Below, one piece after another: positions 15,730-25,408 of a stretch of DNA of 64,000 nucleotides; position 1 is the first letter of the stretch; each line of letters opens with the position of its first letter. The DNA is from Streptomyces sp. NRRL S-244 (lineage in GTDB: Bacteria; Actinomycetota; Actinomycetes; Streptomycetales; Streptomycetaceae). The DNA lies in the NCBI RefSeq assembly GCF_000717915.1, contig NZ_JOCX01000012.1:224257-288256 (forward strand). The letters run 5' to 3'. A model generated the notes under the pieces. The model had not been told where the DNA came from and made no database searches. It saw only the letters and a list, made by a program, of their open reading frames with translations. The position numbers and the translations under genes were made by a program.

Positions 15730-18611
15730 CGCTGGTCTCCCGCTCTCAACTCGGTGGTGATCTGGCGCCGTCCGGATATCGCCGCCTCGGCGAGCACGGC
15801 CACGGCGACCAGGAAGGCCAGACCCAGTGCCTGGGTCAGCACGGGCGGCGCCGTGAGGCGCAGCCCCGTGGGCACGGTCGAGCCGACCAGGGCGGACAGG
15901 TCCATGGCCGGCCCCAGCAGGGCGACCGCCGCGGCCGCGACGAGTGCCCCGCCGAGGGTGGCGGTCAGCGCCTGCGGCAGCGCCTCCGTCAGGATCAGCC
16001 GGATGCCGTCCCGGGGCAGCAGCCCCATCGTGCGCAACCGCGCCAGCAGCGCGGCGCGTTCGGGCGCCGCCCGTACCAGCGTGAGCAGTACGGCCAGCAG
16101 CGCGAAGCCCGCGGCCCCGGCCACCGAGGCCCAGAACAGCCGGACCGCCGACCGCTGGAGCGGGTCGCTGCCCAGCTCGGCGGCCGTGGCGGCGCTCGTA
16201 CGGACGGTGAACTGCCCGGCGGTGTCCGCCGGGGCGGTGGCCCGGACGGCCTCGCGCAGCCGGTCCCCGTCGACCTCCCCGGTCGCCAGCCACCGGTCGG
16301 GGTTGCCGGTCTTGGGCAGCCGCGCGGTGGTCGGCCCGGCCGGCAGGACGACCACGGCGCCGCCCGCCCCGGGCTTGGCCGGGGTCCCGTCGACCACGCC
16401 GACGGAGCCGATCTGCAGTTCGCCGCCGTCGCCGAGCGACAGCCGGTACGTACCGGCCTCCGCCAGCTTGGCCAGGTCGCCGCTGAACAGCGCCGGCACC
16501 GGGGCGTCGGCGGAGCCGCCGCCACCCTTGCCCGAGAGCAGGGCCGGGTCGAACTGCCCCCGTCCCACGGTCCTCGCCAGTTCCGCGTACGCCACCGGCT
16601 CGGCCACGACCACCGTGACCTGGGTGGAGCCCTGGACGGTGCCGAACACGAACGCCTTGTCGTCCGTCCACACCCCGACCGACGTCCGTACGCCGGGCAG
16701 CGCGGCGGCGGCCTCCGCCATCGCCGGGGGCAGGGCGCCCCCGTACGGCGCCGCGATCTGCACGTCGCCGCCGACGGCGAGGCGGGCCACCCGCAGCCGG
16801 CCGGTGTCCACCGAGTCCAGCACCGTGGCCCCGAACCCGCCCGTGGTCACGGCCAGCAGCACGGCGATCAGCGGCAGCACCGGGGGGCGCGCCCGGCCGC
16901 CGGTGCCCCGGGCGGCGCGGGCCAGGCCGAGGAAGCCGACCAGGCCGGGACGCCGGCCGGCCGCCCGGGCCAGTGCCCCCACCACAACGGGCTGGAGCCG
17001 GGCCAGCACCAGACCGCCGCACAGCGCGAGCAGCAGCGGGGCGGCGACCAGCAGCGGATCCAGGCCCTCACCGGCCGGCGCGACCCCGCGCCGGCGGACC
17101 TCGAACACGGCCGCCGCGGTGGCGGCGGCGACCAGCAGCTCGGCGACCAGCCGTCGGCGCGGGGCCGGCCCGCGGCGCCGCGCGGACAGCAGCACGGCGG
17201 CCCGTACCGGAAAGGCGAGCAGCGCCAGCAGGGTGACGGCGGCGGCCGCGAGCAGGGCGGCGGTCCCACGCGGGGTCGGCAGCAGCCACAGCGCGAGTAC
17301 GGTCGCCAGCGCGGAGGCGGGCAGGACGGACACGGCGCCCTCGCCGAGCAGCCGGCCGACGATGCCGCGCGGCGAGCCGCCACGGGCCAGCAGCAGCCGC
17401 AGCTCCGACTCCCGCCGGTCCCCGGTCAGGGCGGCGGCCAGGCAGAACACCACGGCCGCCACCCCGGCGACCCCCGCCGGGCCTATGGCGGCGAGCGGCG
17501 CGACCGCCTGCTGCCGGGCCTCGGTCTGCTTGAACAGCTCCGGGAGCCGGGAGACGACCCGCAGGTCGCTCCGCTGCGTCGTGCTCCGCAGGGCGGACGC
17601 GGTCGGGCCGCCCACGTACGCGGCGACCTCCCGGGCGACGCCGGGCAGCAGGTCGGCGCGCAGCCGGCCGGTGTCCACCGGGAGCCGCCAGAAGTCCTCG
17701 GCGCCGTTGCCCCACGGCCCGAGCCGGTCGAGCCCGTCGGGCCCGACGAGGGCGGCCGTCTGCCAGTACCGCTGCGGCGGAACGGTGGAGGTGTTGGCCT
17801 GGCAGGCACGGGTGAGGCAGGGCAGACCGGCCCAGAAGACGTCGTCCTCGTCGGTGGCCCGGTAGAGGCCGACGATCTCGGCGCTCATCGGATCGGAGCT
17901 GCTGGCGATGGACTCCAGCACCGTGCCGACCCGGACGCCGAGGGTCTGCGCGGCCTGCTGGGACAGTGCGATCGGCACGGGCCCGCCCGGGGCGCCGCCG
18001 CTCGGCCAGCGCCCGTCCACCAGCTCGGTGTGTGCGGCGACCTCCCGCAGGTACAGCATGTCCATCCGGGGCGGGACGCCGTCGGGGCTGGGCAGTCCGG
18101 GGTTGGCGAGGCCGCGCTGCTTGGACGCCTGGGTGCCGTGGACGACCCCCGTGGGGGCGATGGCGAAGCCGGCGCCGGTACGGGCGAGGAGCGCGTTCCG
18201 TACGGAGTCCAGGTTCTCGGGGGACTGGCTCCCGTACCGGGCGGTGGAGGTGGCGAGCAGGCTCGTCGCAACGGGACCGCGGTCGTGGAGGAACGAGCGC
18301 AGGGCCTGATCGGCGCCCCGGTCCACGGCGCGCGGCAGGGCGGCCGCGAGCAGTACGGCGACGAAGGCGAGGGCCGCGGCGAGCAGGGCGCTCGACGGCG
18401 CAGACCGCAGCCGGGTGCGCACCCACGGCGCCGGCCTGACGGCGGACGGGTCCGGCGTCCGTGACCGGGACGGGTCTGCGGTCCGTGCCGCGGACGGGTC
18501 TGCGGTCCGTGACCCGGGCCCTCGGGCGGGACCGGACGCCGGCGCGTGGTCCGGCGGGCCGTCCGGTGCGCCGTCCTGCGCGCCGTCCGGGGTGTCTGCG
18601 GGCCTGGTCAC
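15726..18611 (-). CDS. Large FtsX-like ABC permease
   Basis: 961-residue permease of the FtsX/MacB superfamily in the tandem form (two sets of about four helices with large extracellular loops). Hydrophobic helices occur near residues 70-90, around 410-560, and at the C-terminal end; the extracellular domain between them contains two Cys in GLPCLTRACQ. The N-terminal cytoplasmic 60 residues are a Pro/Asp/Ser repeat (ADPS/TPDPS). GTG 18611 overlaps the stop of the upstream permease gene (GTGA) and its own stop overlaps the ATPase start, so all three genes are coupled. Substrate unknown, perhaps lipid, peptide or macrolide-like. Confidence 0.88.
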   Translation of the reverse strand: MTRPADTPDGAQDGAPDGPPDHAPASGPARGPGSRTADPSAARTADPSRSRTPDPSAVRPAPWVRTRLRSAPSSALLAAALAFVAVLLAAALPRAVDRGADQALRSFLHDRGPVATSLLATSTARYGSQSPENLDSVRNALLARTGAGFAIAPTGVVHGTQASKQRGLANPGLPSPDGVPPRMDMLYLREVAAHTELVDGRWPSGGAPGGPVPIALSQQAAQTLGVRVGTVLESIASSSDPMSAEIVGLYRATDEDDVFWAGLPCLTRACQANTSTVPPQRYWQTAALVGPDGLDRLGPWGNGAEDFWRLPVDTGRLRADLLPGVAREVAAYVGGPTASALRSTTQRSDLRVVSRLPELFKQTEARQQAVAPLAAIGPAGVAGVAAVVFCLAAALTGDRRESELRLLLARGGSPRGIVGRLLGEGAVSVLPASALATVLALWLLPTPRGTAALLAAAAVTLLALLAFPVRAAVLLSARRRGPAPRRRLVAELLVAAATAAAVFEVRRRGVAPAGEGLDPLLVAAPLLLALCGGLVLARLQPVVVGALARAAGRRPGLVGFLGLARAARGTGGRARPPVLPLIAVLLAVTTGGFGATVLDSVDTGRLRVARLAVGGDVQIAAPYGGALPPAMAEAAAALPGVRTSVGVWTDDKAFVFGTVQGSTQVTVVVAEPVAYAELARTVGRGQFDPALLSGKGGGGSADAPVPALFSGDLAKLAEAGTYRLSLGDGGELQIGSVGVVDGTPAKPGAGGAVVVLPAGPTTARLPKTGNPDRWLATGEVDGDRLREAVRATAPADTAGQFTVRTSAATAAELGSDPLQRSAVRLFWASVAGAAGFALLAVLLTLVRAAPERAALLARLRTMGLLPRDGIRLILTEALPQALTATLGGALVAAAAVALLGPAMDLSALVGSTVPTGLRLTAPPVLTQALGLAFLVAVAVLAEAAISGRRQITTELRAGDQR
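18445..18516. repeat. Three 24-bp in-frame tandem repeats in the permease N-terminus
   Basis: Units at 18445-18468, 18469-18492 and 18493-18516 each begin GACGGGTC and contain GGCGTCCGTG or GCGGTCCGTG. They encode an 8-residue Ser/Arg/Thr/Asp/Pro unit in the disordered cytoplasmic tail of the permease. Length variation would be in frame. Confidence 0.85.
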
Positions 18612-21600
18612 AGCTCCTCCACGTGCCGCAGCCGGGCGGCCGCGTTCGATGCGTTCCGGTCGCGGCGGCCGCCGAGCACCGCCGACAGCAGCGGCACCGC
18701 CGCGATCGCGACGGTCAGCAGCAGCGTCGTGCCGTTCGGCAGATCGACGATCACCTGCGGCACCGGGCGGCGCGCGGCGGGCGTCAGCACCACCAGCGGC
18801 ACCACCAGATGGACGATCGCGGCGCCCAGCCCGACCCCGACGGCGCAGCCGAGCCCGACCAGCAGGCAGCTCTCGGCGGCCGCCGTCCGGGCCAGGGTCC
18901 GCCCGGGCGACCCGAGCGCCAGCAGGACCGCCGACTCGCGGGCCCGCTCCCGGGCGCCCGCCGCCGCGGAGGCCGCGAAGCCGATCGCCGCCAGCACCGC
19001 GCAGGCGGCGGCGAGGGCGGCCAGCGCGCTCTGCGGGCCGGCGCTCAGCGGATCGTCCAGCAGCCCGGCGGCGACCTCCTCGCGCAGTCGTACTTGCTGC
19101 ACCCCGGCCCCGGCCCGCAGTTCGGCCGCGGCACGGGCCGGCGCGGTGTCGGCGGGGGACTTCGCGGGCAGCCACCACTCGGTGGGCGCGGGCAGCTCCC
19201 GCGCGCCACCCGCCGCCAACAGGCGTCCCACGGCGCCCAGATCGACGGCGAGCGCGGTGTCCCCGGCCACGGGCAGCGAGCCGATCGCGGCCGTGATCCG
19301 CACCGGCACCGACACGCCGCCCAGCGGTACGGGGACCAGGTCGCCGACGGCCGCGCCGACCCCGGTGAGGTAGGCGCGGGTGGCGATCCCCGGCACCTCG
19401 GCGGCGCTCTGCGCACCCGGAGGCGCCAGCGCCAGCTGGATCCCGGCCCTGGCCTCGCGGCCGCCCCGGTAGCGCAGCCGCAGCAGCTCCGAGCCGTCCT
19501 GGGCGCCCGGCAGCAGCTCCGCGGCGGCGGAGCCGTCGGTGAGGGCGGGCCCGGAAAGCGTCCACGGGCTCGCGCCCGCGCCCGCGCCGGCCGCGGCCGC
19601 CACCGGCTGGGCCGGGCCGGCCGCGGTCTCGGCCACGGCCAGCCGCCGTACGGCCAACTCCACGCCGGTGGCCGCCGCTTCACCCGTACCGAAGTCCGAT
19701 CCCTCCTCGCCCGATCCGTACGACACCGCGATCCCGGCCAGGGTCAGCGGAGCCGCGGCGGAACCGAGCGGGGCGCCGGTCAGCGCGCCGAGGTCCACCG
19801 AGGCGGTGGCCGCCCCGGTCGCGGGCAGCTGGACCATCGGCGTGCGGTAGGTCAGCCCGAACCGGTCGCGCACCAGCAGCCCGATCCCGGGATGACCGCT
19901 GTCACCGCCGGGCACCCGCAGCTCAACGTCGAGGTCGATGCGCTGCGGCTTCCCGGGCAGGGCGATGCCGCCCGCACCGGAGCCGGGCGGCGGCGACAGG
20001 GGCGCGAACAGCTCCCGCATACCGCGCCCGTCGCGCAAGTCGGCGCGCAGCGGCACCCGTTCGGCCATGGCGGCCGCGTCGAGCGCGAGCACCTGCGCGG
20101 CCCGCCCGCCCGGCAGCTCCTGCGGCTTCCGGACCACCGGGATCACCCCTTCGCCTCCGGGCAGCGCCGCGTACCGGCCGGCCTGGCCCATCGCGGCGAG
20201 GTCGCTGCCGGAGATCCGCAGCCCCCCGGCGGTGGCGAACTCGGCCTGGTCGCGCTGGGAAGCGGACCATGCCGTGTGCTGGCCGAGGGCCAGGACCCCG
20301 CTGGAGACGGCGAGTACGAGCAGCAGGACGGGCCCGGTGGCCCGACCGGGCCGACGGGCGAGCTGCCAGCCCACGAGCGCCGGGCCGAGCCCGCGGCCAC
20401 GGGCGGCGATCCGCCCGCCCAGCCGCGCGGCGAACGGCAGCAGCCGCAGCACCAGCAGCGTGCCCGCGCACAGGGCCAGCGTCGGCGCGGCCACCAGCAC
20501 CGGGTCCACGCCGATCGGCCCGCCGTCGGCCGCCGCACCGGCCGTGAGCCCGTCCCCGCTCTGCCGGGACAGCTGCTGGTAGGCGAGGGCGGCGAGCGCC
20601 AGCAGCGCCAGGTCGGCGCCCGAGCGGGCGGCCCCGGCCACCAGGGCCTGGCGGCGTCCGCTGCGGCGCAGGGCCGCGGCCGCCACGCCGCGCAGTACGG
20701 CCGGCAGCGCGGCCAGCAGTACGCAGGCCAGGGCGCAGCCGGCCGCGACCGGCCACAGCAGCCAGGTCCCGGCGGTGTCGAACGGCACCCGCGCGAGCGG
20801 GCCGAACCCGCCGAGCAGGCGCAGCAGCGGCGGGGTGAGCAGCGGTGCGAGGACGGCGGCGGGCAGGGCGAGCAGCATCGCCTCGGCCGCGCTCAGCGCG
20901 CCGAGTCGGCGGCGGGACGCACCGCGCGCGGCGAGCAGTACGCGCTCGCCCTCCTGGCGCTCCGTCAGGAGGTGTGCCACGAGCAGCAGGGCGGCCCCGG
21001 CCAGGACGGCGAGCTGGAGCGCGCCGATGAGCAGGGTCGACCGGGCGACCAGCTGGGCCGAGGCCAGTTCGCCGAGGAATTCCGGCAGTTCGGTCTTGGC
21101 CTGGAGGGACCTGGTGCGTTTCAGCGCCTCGGCGGCCGCCGCCGTACGGCCGCGGATCGCCTCGGCGTCGGAGCCGTGGGTGGTGGCGAGGTCCGGGGTG
21201 AGGAGCGAGCCGCGGTTGTTCTGGACCAGACCGCCCGCGGTGAAGGCCGTGTCGTCCACGAGCAGCGGGCCGTACGTGGTGAAACTGCCGACCTGGAGCT
21301 CCCGGCCGCCGAGCGGGTCGAGCCGCCAGTAGGGCGCGTCGGGGTCGGCCGCCCGGTACACCCCGGTGACCAGCACGGTCAGCGGGGCGCCGCCGTACCG
21401 GTCGTCGAGCCGCACCTCGGCGGGCAGCGCCTCCGGGCTCAGCCCGAGCCGGGTCAGCGCCGCCCGGGGGACGGCCACCGGTATCCGGCCGCCGGGCGCG
21501 CCGACCGGCTCGGGCCACTGGCCGGAGAGCAGGCGTACGTTCTGATGGCCGAAGGCGGCGAGCAGGGTCAGGTCGGCGTCCCGGCCGGGGGTGCGCGCAC

Positions 21601-21913
21601 CGGGGAGCCCGTACGAACGGCTGCGCGCCACGCTCTCGACGGCGACGGGCAGCCGGCCGAACAGCTCGTCGGCGAAGGCCCGTACGGCGTCGTCGTCCTT
21701 GGCGCGGTCGGCCGTGGCGTGTTCGCCGGTGACCAGGACGGTGGTCCGGGCCCGGTCCGGACCCTGAAGGGCCTGGCGCAGCCCGGCCTCGCCCACGCTG
21801 CTGGTGAACGCGGACAGCGCGGTCAGCACGGTCGTGGTGATCAATACGGTCAGCAGCACGGCGGCGGCGAGCGGCACTCGCCCGCGCAGCCGACGCACGA
21901 CGAAGCCGAGCAT
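18608..21913 (-). CDS. Very large FtsX-like ABC permease
   Basis: 1101-residue permease of the same superfamily as its downstream neighbour. First helix at residues 15-37 directly after VVRRLRGR, then an extracellular domain of about 250 residues, a helix bundle from about 310 to 580 (including the LLTERQEGERVLLAARGASRRRL type coupling loop) and a final helix set at about 1010-1090. It begins the minus-strand operon permease-permease-ATPase and is divergent from a second ATPase at 22111. Two permeases of this length probably form a heterodimer. ATG 21913 lies near the start of a hydrophobic helix, as in family members. Confidence 0.88.
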   Translation of the reverse strand: MLGFVVRRLRGRVPLAAAVLLTVLITTTVLTALSAFTSSVGEAGLRQALQGPDRARTTVLVTGEHATADRAKDDDAVRAFADELFGRLPVAVESVARSRSYGLPGARTPGRDADLTLLAAFGHQNVRLLSGQWPEPVGAPGGRIPVAVPRAALTRLGLSPEALPAEVRLDDRYGGAPLTVLVTGVYRAADPDAPYWRLDPLGGRELQVGSFTTYGPLLVDDTAFTAGGLVQNNRGSLLTPDLATTHGSDAEAIRGRTAAAAEALKRTRSLQAKTELPEFLGELASAQLVARSTLLIGALQLAVLAGAALLLVAHLLTERQEGERVLLAARGASRRRLGALSAAEAMLLALPAAVLAPLLTPPLLRLLGGFGPLARVPFDTAGTWLLWPVAAGCALACVLLAALPAVLRGVAAAALRRSGRRQALVAGAARSGADLALLALAALAYQQLSRQSGDGLTAGAAADGGPIGVDPVLVAAPTLALCAGTLLVLRLLPFAARLGGRIAARGRGLGPALVGWQLARRPGRATGPVLLLVLAVSSGVLALGQHTAWSASQRDQAEFATAGGLRISGSDLAAMGQAGRYAALPGGEGVIPVVRKPQELPGGRAAQVLALDAAAMAERVPLRADLRDGRGMRELFAPLSPPPGSGAGGIALPGKPQRIDLDVELRVPGGDSGHPGIGLLVRDRFGLTYRTPMVQLPATGAATASVDLGALTGAPLGSAAAPLTLAGIAVSYGSGEEGSDFGTGEAAATGVELAVRRLAVAETAAGPAQPVAAAAGAGAGASPWTLSGPALTDGSAAAELLPGAQDGSELLRLRYRGGREARAGIQLALAPPGAQSAAEVPGIATRAYLTGVGAAVGDLVPVPLGGVSVPVRITAAIGSLPVAGDTALAVDLGAVGRLLAAGGARELPAPTEWWLPAKSPADTAPARAAAELRAGAGVQQVRLREEVAAGLLDDPLSAGPQSALAALAAACAVLAAIGFAASAAAGARERARESAVLLALGSPGRTLARTAAAESCLLVGLGCAVGVGLGAAIVHLVVPLVVLTPAARRPVPQVIVDLPNGTTLLLTVAIAAVPLLSAVLGGRRDRNASNAAARLRHVEEL

Positions 21914-21972
21914 GTGCCGTTTTCCTCCCCCATCCGGACCGCTGGCACCGGATAGCGGACGATGCTGTCAGA

Positions 21973-22063
21973 TTCGAACGCGTGAAGGAAGGGTCTTGCG
22001 CGAAGGGTGGGGCGGATGAACAAATTCGAAACGAAGCGATTGAGGGCGATTGAGGCGATTGCG
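21973..22063. promoter_or_regulatory. Divergent promoter region of the ABC locus
   Basis: The 197-base gap between the permease and the plus-strand ATPase is the most A+T-rich in this part. It contains two TTCGAA palindromes (21973-21978 and 22025-22030) and a tandem GCGATTGAGG repeat (22036-22045, 22046-22055) followed by CGATTGCG. These are candidate regulator sites for both transcripts; no promoter could be fixed with certainty. Confidence 0.4.
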
Positions 22064-22110
22064 TTGACCGCAGCGGCGATCGCCGGCCGATTCCAGGGGG
22101 AGTCCACACC

Positions 22111-22824
22111 ATGACGCAGAACCAGGTCGACACGGCGGCGACGCCCATGGTCGTGGCCGAAGGCCTGCACCGCAGTTTCGGCAGCGGCGAGCGTGAGGTG
22201 CACGCCCTGCGCGGGGTGTCGTTCGAGGTCGAACGCGGCCGGCTCACCGCCCTCAAGGGCCGCTCCGGCTCCGGCAAGACGACCCTGCTGAACCTGGTCG
22301 GCGGCCTCGACACCCCGACCGGCGGCAGCGTCGTAATCGACGGCACCGATCTCGCCGGGCTGGACGACCAGGGCCTGCTCGCGCTGCGCCGCGACCGGAT
22401 CGGCTTCGTGTTCCAGTCCTTCGGACTGATCCCCGTCCTGACCGCGGTCGAGAACGTCGGTGTCCCGATGCGGATGCGGAAGATCCCGGCGAAGCAGCGC
22501 GAGGAGCGCGCCCGCACCCTGCTCGCGCTGGTCGGCCTCGCCGAGCACGCCGAGCAGCGGCCCGGCGAGCTCTCCGGCGGGCAGCAGCAGCGGGTGGCCG
22601 TGGCCCGCGCCCTGGCCAACGAGCCGGCCCTGATCATCGCCGACGAACCCACCGGCCAGCTCGACTCCGAGACGGGCCGCTCGATCATGCAGCTGCTGCG
22701 CGCGGTGGTCCGCAGCGAGGGAGTCACGGCCCTGGTCGCCACCCACGACCCGGCCCTGATCGAACTCGCGGACCGCGTGGTGGAGCTGCGCGACGGCCGG
22801 ATCGTCGAAGACTCAGACGCCTGA
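22111..22824 (+). CDS. ABC transporter ATPase (MacB/LolD type)
   Basis: 237-residue ATPase. Walker A GRSGSGKTT (50-58), Q-loop VFQSFGLIP, signature LSGGQQQRVAVARAL, Walker B IIADEPTGQLDSE and THDP switch. The sequence belongs to the FtsE/LolD/MacB group that works with FtsX-like permeases. It is divergent from the two permeases at 15.7-21.9 kb, so the locus has two different ATPases for two permeases. It ends 12 bases inside the convergent LRV-repeat gene. Confidence 0.92.
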   Translation: MTQNQVDTAATPMVVAEGLHRSFGSGEREVHALRGVSFEVERGRLTALKGRSGSGKTTLLNLVGGLDTPTGGSVVIDGTDLAGLDDQGLLALRRDRIGFVFQSFGLIPVLTAVENVGVPMRMRKIPAKQREERARTLLALVGLAEHAEQRPGELSGGQQQRVAVARALANEPALIIADEPTGQLDSETGRSIMQLLRAVVRSEGVTALVATHDPALIELADRVVELRDGRIVEDSDA

Positions 22825-24456
22825 ACGGCCCCCCGCCCGCGGACCGTCCGCGAGCAGCCCCGCCATGACGCCGACCGGCAGCGCGGGGTTGGCGGCCGCC
22901 GCCCGCGCCACCTCGGGATCGGCGTCCGCGAGCAGGCCGAGGAGGACCGCCGGGGCCAGCGCGGGGTGCCGGGCGGCGAGCGGACGGGCCCTCTCGTCGG
23001 CGAGGCAGGGCAGCAGCGCCGCGGACGTCGCACGCGGGTGCCCGGCGATCTCGCGGAAGGCCCGCCGCACCGGCGGATCGTGCCGGGCCAGGTCCTCCAG
23101 CAGGGCGGGCGGGGCGTCCGGGTTGGCCGCCACCCGCGCGAGGACCCGTACGCCGTGCCGCGCGACCATGGCCCGCAGCAGCTCCTCGGACAGACCCGGA
23201 TGCGGGGCGACTGCCTTGACCACCGACGCATCCGGGTCGGCGGCGAGGGCGTCGCGCAACTCCGGTGCCAGATCCCGACGTTCGCCCACGAGCCTGCGTA
23301 CGCGCGCATCCGTCGACGCGGCCGCTCCGGCGAGCTCGGCGGGCGATGCGGTGGCGATCCGCGGGAGCAGGACCGGCCCGATCCGGGCCACCCCGGCCAG
23401 GTGCGCGAGCACGTCGAGCGGCACTCGCGGGTTGCGGGCCAGGTCGGCCGCGACGCCGTCCGCGCCGCCGGCCGCGAGGGCGCGGATCAGCGGCTCGCCG
23501 ATCGCCGGATTCCCGGCCACCTCCGAGCGCACCCCGGGCACCGGGTCAGCGGCGAGCCGTGCGTACAACTCCTGCGGGAGGTCGGCCCGTTCGGCCAGCG
23601 CCCAGCGGATCAGCATGGACGGATGGCCGACGAGGGAGGCGGCGGCCGCCACCGGCGTGGCCGGGTTCCGCGCGGCCTGCTGCACCGTCTCGTGCACGGT
23701 CGACTCGTGCCCGCCCGCGCAGGCGGCGCCGCCGCGCAGCTCGCAGTCCGTCCGGGCGCAGTACGGATCGTGCGTGAAGGGGATCTCCTCGCGGTCGCAG
23801 ACCAGGCAGGTACGCGCCGGAGCGAGCCCCTCGCCGGTGATCAGCGCGGCCAGCGCGGCGGGCGGGGTCGCCTCGTTGGAGGCGGCTCCCCTGCGGACCT
23901 CGGCATGCGGATGCGCTGCGAGGCGGGCGGCGACGGACGGCTCGGTCGTCCACAGAGCCAGCTCGGCGACCACCTCGACATCCGGATCGGCGGCGAGCCG
24001 TTCCAGTACGTCGGGCGGCAGACCGGGTCGGGAGGTCAGGGCCTCGCGGATCCTGCGGTCCGGATGGGCCGCCAGCAGGCGGGCCCAGCCGGGTGGTCCG
24101 ACCCCCTCGTCCAGCAGGGCGAGGGCCACCGCGGGCCGGGCCGCCGGGTCCACCCCGGCGGCGTCCAGCAGGCCCTCGTGGGCGAGATGGAGCGCGGCGT
24201 CCTCGTCGCACGCGGCGAGCGCGGTCACTCGGGCGGGCCCGAGGCCGGTGCGCTCGCTCAGCGCCCGGCCGAGCTCCGCGTCGTCCTCGTCCGCGCCCGC
24301 GTCCGGGCCCGCGTCAGAGCCCGCGTCCGGGCCCTCGTCCGGTTCCGGGGCCGCGCGCGCGAGCAGCCCGTCCGCCAGCCGGCCGATCAGCCGGTCGAGC
24401 AGCTCGTCCGGCAGCGCCGGGTTGGCGGCGAGACCCGCCAGCAGGTGCCTGCTCAC
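22813..24456 (-). CDS. Leucine-rich-variant (LRV/HEAT-like) repeat protein with a Cys cluster
   Basis: 547-residue alpha-helical repeat protein. Repeats of about 24 residues, each with a signature like LAADPDVEVV, LAAHPHAEVRRGAASN or VAANPDAPPALLEDLARHDP, run through most of it; this resembles the LRV family (originally seen with an iron-sulfur cluster). In the middle are four cysteines, C217-x2-C220 and C233-x4-C238, then C246, which could bind zinc or iron-sulfur. Residues 40-60 are an acidic DAGPDAG repeat. GTG 24456 overlaps the LysR stop (GTGA), so it is coupled to that regulator. Partner unknown. Confidence 0.8.
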   Translation of the reverse strand: MSRHLLAGLAANPALPDELLDRLIGRLADGLLARAAPEPDEGPDAGSDAGPDAGADEDDAELGRALSERTGLGPARVTALAACDEDAALHLAHEGLLDAAGVDPAARPAVALALLDEGVGPPGWARLLAAHPDRRIREALTSRPGLPPDVLERLAADPDVEVVAELALWTTEPSVAARLAAHPHAEVRRGAASNEATPPAALAALITGEGLAPARTCLVCDREEIPFTHDPYCARTDCELRGGAACAGGHESTVHETVQQAARNPATPVAAAASLVGHPSMLIRWALAERADLPQELYARLAADPVPGVRSEVAGNPAIGEPLIRALAAGGADGVAADLARNPRVPLDVLAHLAGVARIGPVLLPRIATASPAELAGAAASTDARVRRLVGERRDLAPELRDALAADPDASVVKAVAPHPGLSEELLRAMVARHGVRVLARVAANPDAPPALLEDLARHDPPVRRAFREIAGHPRATSAALLPCLADERARPLAARHPALAPAVLLGLLADADPEVARAAAANPALPVGVMAGLLADGPRAGGRSGV

Positions 24457-25337
24457 CGCTCCACCGCCTCGGCCAGCGCCGACGTCAACGCCGCCGCGTA
24501 CGGGTGCGGGCGCCGCCGGAGCGGGGTGACCACGCCGATGTGCCGGGCGGGGCGCGGCGGTTCGACCCGCACGAGGGCGACCGAGGTCTCCGGGGCCAGC
24601 GACACGTGCGGGATCAGCGCGACGCCGACGCCCGCGGCCACCAGGGTCTGGGCGAAGAAGTAGTCGGTGGTGGAGGCCGCCACCCGCAGGTCGAAGCCCG
24701 CGAGCCCCGCGTACCGGCGCAGGTAGGCCTCCGTCTTCAGGCAGCCCAACACCCAGCGGTCCGCGGCGAGTTCGGGCAGGGCGAGCGAGTCCCGGCCGGC
24801 AAGCGGGTGCTCGGGCGGCAGGGCCAGCCACAGCGGATCGTCCATCAGCGGTGTCCAGTCCAGCCCGCCCCGCAGGGGCAGCGGACCGTCGAAGTGGTAG
24901 GCCAGGGCGAGGTCGGCCCCGCCCGTTCGCACCATCGGGACGGCGGCCTCCGGTTCGGCCTCCCGTACGATCAGCTCCACCTCGGGGTGCGCCGCCACGA
25001 AGGCGGCCAGCGCGGCGGGCAGCAGCCGCCGGCCGCCGCTGGTGAACGTGGCCACCGTCAGCCGGGGCCGGTCCGCCGTCAGCCGCTCGATCTCGTGGCG
25101 GACCTGGTCGAGCTCGGCGGAGATCGTCTCCGCCGCCTCCACCAGCAGCCGCCCCGGCTCGGTCAGGGTGACCCCGCGGGTGCTGCGCACCGCCACCGGG
25201 TGGCCCAGGCTCCGCTCCAGCGAGGCGATGTGCTGCGAGACGGCCGAAGGGGTCAGCAGCAGGGCCCGGGCCGCCTTGTTGAAGCTGCCGTGCTCGGAGA
25301 CGGCCCGCAGGATCCGCAGCCGCTGCACATCGATCAT
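24453..25337 (-). CDS. LysR family transcriptional regulator
   Basis: 294-residue LTTR. The N-terminal helix-turn-helix spans about residues 3-60 (LRILRAVSEHGSFNKAARAL, TPSAVSQHIASLE), followed by a periplasmic-binding-like effector domain (residues 90-290). It is divergent from the epimerase-like reductase at 25409 across 71 bases holding a dyad, the usual arrangement when an LTTR controls its neighbour. Downstream it is coupled to the LRV gene. Effector unknown. Confidence 0.93.
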   Translation of the reverse strand: MIDVQRLRILRAVSEHGSFNKAARALLLTPSAVSQHIASLERSLGHPVAVRSTRGVTLTEPGRLLVEAAETISAELDQVRHEIERLTADRPRLTVATFTSGGRRLLPAALAAFVAAHPEVELIVREAEPEAAVPMVRTGGADLALAYHFDGPLPLRGGLDWTPLMDDPLWLALPPEHPLAGRDSLALPELAADRWVLGCLKTEAYLRRYAGLAGFDLRVAASTTDYFFAQTLVAAGVGVALIPHVSLAPETSVALVRVEPPRPARHIGVVTPLRRRPHPYAAALTSALAEAVER

Positions 25338-25358
25338 CAGTTTTCCTTCATACCCGTT

Positions 25359-25380
25359 CAGCAGGTGATCGGTTCTGCTG
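25359..25380. promoter_or_regulatory. Candidate LysR-box dyad
   Basis: CAGCAG (25359-25364) and CTGCTG (25375-25380) are exact reverse complements separated by 10 bases in the divergent LysR/reductase gap. Spacing and position suit an LTTR recognition site. Confidence 0.45.
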
Positions 25381-25408
25381 GGGACGATACAGCGGCACAG
25401 TCGAACCC

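Noticed and set aside
18461..21955. 1164-codon open frame on the plus strand
   Set aside because: It lies fully opposite the two FtsX-type permeases. Its translation is Arg/Gly/Gln-rich without domains and third positions lack the expected G/C bias; it is a shadow of the real genes.
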